Below the pieces are notes generated by a model. That model saw nothing but the letters and a program-made list of their open reading frames with translations, made no database searches and was not told where the DNA came from. Positions 39,698 through 42,975 of a DNA stretch of 42,975 bases are shown piece by piece. A program made the position numbers and the translations under genes. Source of the stretch: Vreelandella rituensis. Its GTDB lineage: Bacteria; Pseudomonadota; Gammaproteobacteria; Pseudomonadales; Halomonadaceae. The number at the start of each line of letters is the position of its first letter. Position 1 is the stretch's first letter. The stretch lies in assembly GCF_003336665.1 (NCBI RefSeq), contig NZ_QPIJ01000042.1, positions 1 through 42,975 on the forward strand, given 5' to 3'.

Positions 39698-41263
39698 ATG
39701 TCATCCGCTCATCGTCAGACACTGCCCATTGGCATACAGTCCTTTGAGAAGCTGCGCAAGGGTCAGTATTACTACGTCGATAAAACACCCTTGGTTCACA
39801 CGATGGCCGAGACAGGCGGTTACTATTTTCTTTCCCGCCCACGGCGTTTTGGTAAAAGCCTACTGCTGGATACCTTGCGCTGCCTATTTGAAGGCCACGA
39901 AGCTTTATTTGAAGGGCTTTATATTCACGATAAGTGGGACTGGCAACAGCAGCACCCGGTGGTGCACCTCAGTTTCTCCAGCGGTATCGTCAACAGCCGC
40001 CAGGATCTGGACGCCAACATTCGCTATCAGCTGCAGCAGCAACGAGCGAACCTGAAGATTGAGACACCGCCCCCTGAGCGAATTGCCGACGATTTCGCCA
40101 ACCTGATCGAGAACGCTCACCGTGTCCATGGTCAGCGAGCTGTGGTGCTAATCGATGAATACGACAAACCCATACTGGATAATATTCTTGATACTGGACG
40201 GGCTCGCGAACTGCGTGAGGGGCTGAAAAACCTCTACAGCGTGCTCAAGGATGCCGACCCGCACCTGCATTTTGTGCTGCTGACCGGTGTATCCAAGTTC
40301 AGTAAGGTCAGCCTGTTTTCGGGGCTGAACAATCTGCGTGACATCACGCTGTCATCAGACTATGCCACCATCTGCGGCTACACCGACCACGATGTCGATA
40401 CCGTGTTTGCCCCAGAGCTGCCTGGGCTTGACCGTGAAGAGATTCGCCGCTGGTATAACGGCTATCGCTGGGGTGGGCAGGAAGTCCCCAGCGTTTATAA
40501 CCCCTTTGATGTCCTGCTATTGCTCGAAGAACGTAAATTTAGCCCTTACTGGTTTGAGAGCGCCACGCCCACCTTTCTGGTGGACTTGCTGCAAGCGCGC
40601 GGCGTGTTCACGCCTGCGTTGAGCCAGTTACAGACGGAAGCCGAGCTGTTGGGGCGCTTCGACGTCGACCATATCGCCACGGAAGCACTATTGTTCCAAA
40701 CCGGCTACCTGACAGTGCATGACGTAGAAGAGCCCATGACAGGTTACTGGCTCTATACCCTTGGCTACCCCAATCACGAAGTGGAAACCAGCCTCAATCA
40801 GGCACTGTTGCCGGTGCTGGGCGTGCAAGCGCCGCCCAAAGAACGCTTGACGCTGTTTCGTACGCTGCAAGGCCATGATCTCAACGCCCTGGAAACCCAC
40901 CTCAAGGCCCTCTACGCCGGCCTGCCCCACGACTGGTACCGCAACAACCCGATTGCGAAATACGAAGGGCATTATGCCAGTGTATTCTACAGCCACTTCA
41001 CCGCTCTGGGCGTGAGCGTCACTGTGGAAGACGCCAGCCACCACGGCAAGGTGGACATGAGCGTCGATTTCGGCGGGCATATCTACCTGTTCGAGTTCAA
41101 GGTGGTGGAGCAGCTGCCGGAAGGCAAGGCGCTCGAGCAGATCAAGGCAAAGGGCTACGCCGACAAACATCGTGCTTCTGGAAAGCCCATTCATTTAATT
41201 GGCGTGGAGTTTTCAAGCGCAAAGCGTCAGATCGTGGCGTTTGATGTGGAAACGCTGGGGTAG
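39698..41263 (+). CDS. AAA-ATPase-like / PD-(D/E)XK nuclease-like protein, copy 3
   Basis: A 521-residue protein started at ATG 39698 with a GGGGGG ribosome site; an 18-residue longer frame lacks one. P-loop RPRRFGKS is at 47-54, and Walker B LIDEYD and the C-terminal D...E-F-K site are intact. From residue 47 onward it is nearly the same as copy 2, including long identical runs such as TEALLFQTGYLTV. Residues 12-45 and a loop near 220 differ. Its stop codon lies in a REP-like repeat. Recent duplication or gene conversion is likely. Role unknown. Confidence 0.85.
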   Translation: MSSAHRQTLPIGIQSFEKLRKGQYYYVDKTPLVHTMAETGGYYFLSRPRRFGKSLLLDTLRCLFEGHEALFEGLYIHDKWDWQQQHPVVHLSFSSGIVNSRQDLDANIRYQLQQQRANLKIETPPPERIADDFANLIENAHRVHGQRAVVLIDEYDKPILDNILDTGRARELREGLKNLYSVLKDADPHLHFVLLTGVSKFSKVSLFSGLNNLRDITLSSDYATICGYTDHDVDTVFAPELPGLDREEIRRWYNGYRWGGQEVPSVYNPFDVLLLLEERKFSPYWFESATPTFLVDLLQARGVFTPALSQLQTEAELLGRFDVDHIATEALLFQTGYLTVHDVEEPMTGYWLYTLGYPNHEVETSLNQALLPVLGVQAPPKERLTLFRTLQGHDLNALETHLKALYAGLPHDWYRNNPIAKYEGHYASVFYSHFTALGVSVTVEDASHHGKVDMSVDFGGHIYLFEFKVVEQLPEGKALEQIKAKGYADKHRASGKPIHLIGVEFSSAKRQIVAFDVETLG

Positions 41264-41395
41264 GAGGGGAAAGAGACCGACTCTGCTGGACGAGGGGCTT
41301 TCAGGCTCAACTACCCAAATACTCGCGCGGCAAGCCGCCCTCCCACCCGGTATTCAGGCTTAGCCATGGTGGGAGGCCGCTTCAGCGGGCGAGGG
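41262..41395. repeat. REP-like repeats after AAA/nuclease gene 3
   Basis: A full, diverged unit (41262-41350: AGGAGGGG, then GGACGAGGGGCTTTCAGGCTC, then CCGCCCTCCCACC) is followed by a half unit (41368-41395: GTGGGAGGCCGCTTCAGCGG and GCGAGGG). They are members of the family at 30092 and 38338. Confidence 0.65.
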
Positions 41396-41420
41396 ATTCC
41401 TGCATCATGGTGAGGAGCGC

Positions 41421-41555
41421 TTACCCCCGAATTTCCACGCCCTCGGGAATATTACCGGGCCAGGGGTTGATATCCACGCCGGTTACCTGGGCGGCTTCCG
41501 GGCCATTAGGTACCGCATCGCACAGCGGTTGCAGACGTTCCGCCGTCACCAGCCC
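41421..41555 (-). pseudogene. C-terminal gene remnant
   Basis: An open minus-strand frame of 44 codons plus stop reads LVTAERLQPLCDAVPNGPEA then AQVTGVDINPWPGNIPEGVE. It has the look of real protein (no stops, sensible composition) but is closed upstream by a stop at 41556-41558. I do not recognise the parent. It is likely the tail of a gene removed by recombination. Confidence 0.35.
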
Positions 41556-41570
41556 CTAGAATAGGAAAAC

Positions 41571-42266
41571 TTACCTCCCCTCGAATATCGCACGCTCGCT
41601 TGGAATCTGTGGCCCACTTTCTTGGCCCAACCAGTATCTATGCCCCGGCGGTACTGGGCCGCCCTCATTTTCCGGGCAGAGAAAACTTCGTAGTCTCCGT
41701 GAGCCCTCTAGATCGCCTATTTCTTCAAGACGTGCAATTAGGTTTTGATGTGACGACCGAACCAACAGGACGCGTTCGATCAGGGAAAGAAAAGCGTTCA
41801 GGTATAGCCGCAATGCCCTCGCGTTGCGGTTAGTGCCGTACTTGCCTTTCGGATCCGGCACATCAAACTCCGGTTCGGTGCCTCTCGCGATCCACACCGC
41901 CGCCACCAACGGGTCCAACACCGCACTCCGATAGCCCTGCCTTGACTCCTGTTTTTCCTCACCGTAGCGATCGCGCATGACATTGGGAAAGTACAGTCGC
42001 CCCTGATCGACCAGGATCGAAAGAGAAATCGCCAATTCACTGGACTGCGCAATTGCCTCAGGATGATTCAGACGATCAAAGTGAGTATGCATCCGGACCA
42101 TCGTGTCAATGACACGCCCAGCCCATTCTTCAACACCGGCATTCCACTGTGCCCTATCACTGGCCACTGCCAGCCGGTAGCTCCTGGCTTGCCAGTAGTG
42201 GCTCAGAAGCCATCCACAGAGCGCAGCCAGAAACGCAATACCCGAACCAATTAGAACTTCTAACAC
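41571..42266 (-). CDS. Membrane-anchored protein of unknown function
   Basis: A 231-residue protein starting at GTG 42266, with GGGAG about 8 bases upstream. Residues 2-20 form one membrane helix (VLIGSGIAFLAALCGWLL). The rest is soluble and helical with a central motif YFPNVMRDRYGEE and a run RALRLYLNAFLSLIERVLL. I do not recognise the family. It sits alone in the repeat-rich region, so it may be accessory cargo. Confidence 0.55.
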   Translation of the reverse strand: MLEVLIGSGIAFLAALCGWLLSHYWQARSYRLAVASDRAQWNAGVEEWAGRVIDTMVRMHTHFDRLNHPEAIAQSSELAISLSILVDQGRLYFPNVMRDRYGEEKQESRQGYRSAVLDPLVAAVWIARGTEPEFDVPDPKGKYGTNRNARALRLYLNAFLSLIERVLLVRSSHQNLIARLEEIGDLEGSRRLRSFLCPENEGGPVPPGHRYWLGQESGPQIPSERAIFEGR

Positions 42267-42358
42267 CTCAACTCCCTGCTGCCTGAATAAAAGAAACGGA
42301 TTCGCCGACCAACCCCCGCATTACTTCGCTACGTGATGACACAGGGCGACAGCCGTGG

Positions 42359-42390
42359 CATGTCGAGGAACGCAGCGACGTGGCCATCTC
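42359..42390. repeat. Short dispersed repeat, copy 2
   Basis: CATGTCGAGGAACGCAGCGA then CGTGGCCATCT, a near copy of 39213-39244. The 138-base gap around it (42267-42404) shows no other feature. Confidence 0.55.
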
Positions 42391-42404
42391 AGGCTCGGCC
42401 CCAC

Positions 42405-42858
42405 TCACACCTTCGCTTTCCCGGCGATGACCGACTGAAACCCCGCTTCGGTAACCGGCTGTTTCTCCGCATCGACAACCTTACCCCCTAGCCGCGCCAT
42501 GTCTTTCGCCAACGACACCAAGCGCACAAGCTGTAGCTTGTTCGGCGTGGAGGAACCTCGTTCTTTGAGGATTTTCACGCTCAGGCCTTTAATCGGCCAC
42601 TGGTCGTTATCGTCATTGAACGAGGGTAGCTTGCCCGGTGGGTAGGCATTGACGATGTAAATCGGGTTACGCGGCGAGACCCCCGCGACGGTGAACGACT
42701 TGGACTCGCTCTCGAACACCGCGCCTGCCGAGGCGAGCACGCTGCCTATGCGTTGATTCAGCGCGGCTTCAGGGCTATCGAATACCACAAACAGCCCCCA
42801 GGCCTGCGATTTCTCATCCACCAGCACCGGTACTTCAGCGCTCACTACGGGGCTACTA
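42405..42858 (-). pseudogene. 3' part of an unknown gene cut by an insertion sequence
   Basis: About 150 residues read VVSAEVPVLVDEKSQAWGLF, then FESESKSFTVAGVSPRNPIY, and end in TEAGFQSVIAGKAKV. An open frame continues upstream to an ATG at 42944, but that N-terminal stretch is translated out of frame from the IS and is not original. The IS end lies at 42859, so the gene has lost its start. I do not recognise the family. Confidence 0.65.
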
Positions 42859-42975
42859 GGGCCTGTTGACCTTTCACATGGGTAGCCATAAAAAACCGCA
42901 GGCCAAGGCCACCATGCTTTCGTAGTTTCGTTTGAGTTTGTCATACCGCATCGCTATCGCGCGATACGGCTTCAA
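42859..42975 (-). mobile_element. End of an IS5-family insertion sequence
   Basis: The element begins at the terminal sequence GGGCCTGTTGACC (42859-42871), next to CTAG, a common target for IS5-group elements. It contains the 3' end of a transposase gene and runs off the window. Confidence 0.75.
42874..42975 (-). CDS. IS5-family transposase, C-terminal part
   Basis: Thirty-three codons and a stop (42874-42876) read LKPYRAIAMRYDKLKRNYES then MVALACGFLWLPM. The YxxxYxKxxxxYxxx-like R-Y-D-K-L-K-R-N-Y segment is the usual C-terminus of IS5-group DDE transposases. The catalytic part lies outside the window. Confidence 0.85.
   Translation of the reverse strand: MKPYRAIAMRYDKLKRNYESMVALACGFLWLPM

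Overview
The window reads as chromosome of a halophilic gammaproteobacterium, most likely Halomonas or a close relative. This rests on GC-rich coding sequence with short intergenic gaps and on my recognition of the protein families and repeats; no database search was possible. Coordinates below include stop codons.

Region 1 (1-19.4 kb) is an aromatic-acid catabolism block. A TRAP transporter (dctP and the 5' part of dctQ, minus strand) diverges from a plus-strand operon: a metallo-beta-lactamase-fold protein, an FAD hydroxylase with a DUF2783 partner (like MhaA/MhaB, 3-hydroxyphenylacetate 6-hydroxylase), homogentisate dioxygenase (hmgA), fumarylacetoacetate hydrolase and maleylacetoacetate isomerase (maiA). 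Together these take a hydroxyphenylacetate through homogentisate to fumarate and acetoacetate. Next come a Bcr/CflA exporter, a 1160-aa indolepyruvate ferredoxin oxidoreductase with a divergent Lrp/AsnC regulator, a second FAD hydroxylase/DUF2783 pair with a divergent LuxR-type regulator, a DUF6455-like cysteine protein, a MarR regulator, a VOC-fold enzyme and an Na+/H+ antiporter. Matching palindromes before the catabolic operon and before the marR gene suggest a single regulon.

Region 2 (19.5-30.1 kb) is mixed: a first AAA-ATPase/PD-(D/E)XK protein, a DCC thiol-redox protein, a Rieske ferredoxin, a LysR regulator divergent from an SbtA-type bicarbonate transporter, a TonB-dependent receptor, and an XpaC-like / TelA-like / Sel1-peptidoglycan-binding operon with a tandem-repeat array between its first two genes.

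Region 3 (30.1-43.0 kb) looks like an accessory or defence island. It holds a HigB/HigA module, a second AAA/PD-(D/E)XK protein, a SWIM-SNF2 helicase, a decayed CopG-type antitoxin, AbiEi/AbiEii, MazE/MazF, a tRNA-like fragment, a third AAA/PD-(D/E)XK protein, gene remnants, and the end of an IS5-type insertion sequence that has cut a gene at the window edge. REP-like hairpin repeats punctuate it, and two long direct copies (about 105 bp) bracket the HigBA-AAA-SNF2-AbiE block. The three AAA/PD-(D/E)XK paralogues, with conserved cores, divergent N-terminal segments and similar promoter-like elements, are the best candidate here for an undescribed system.
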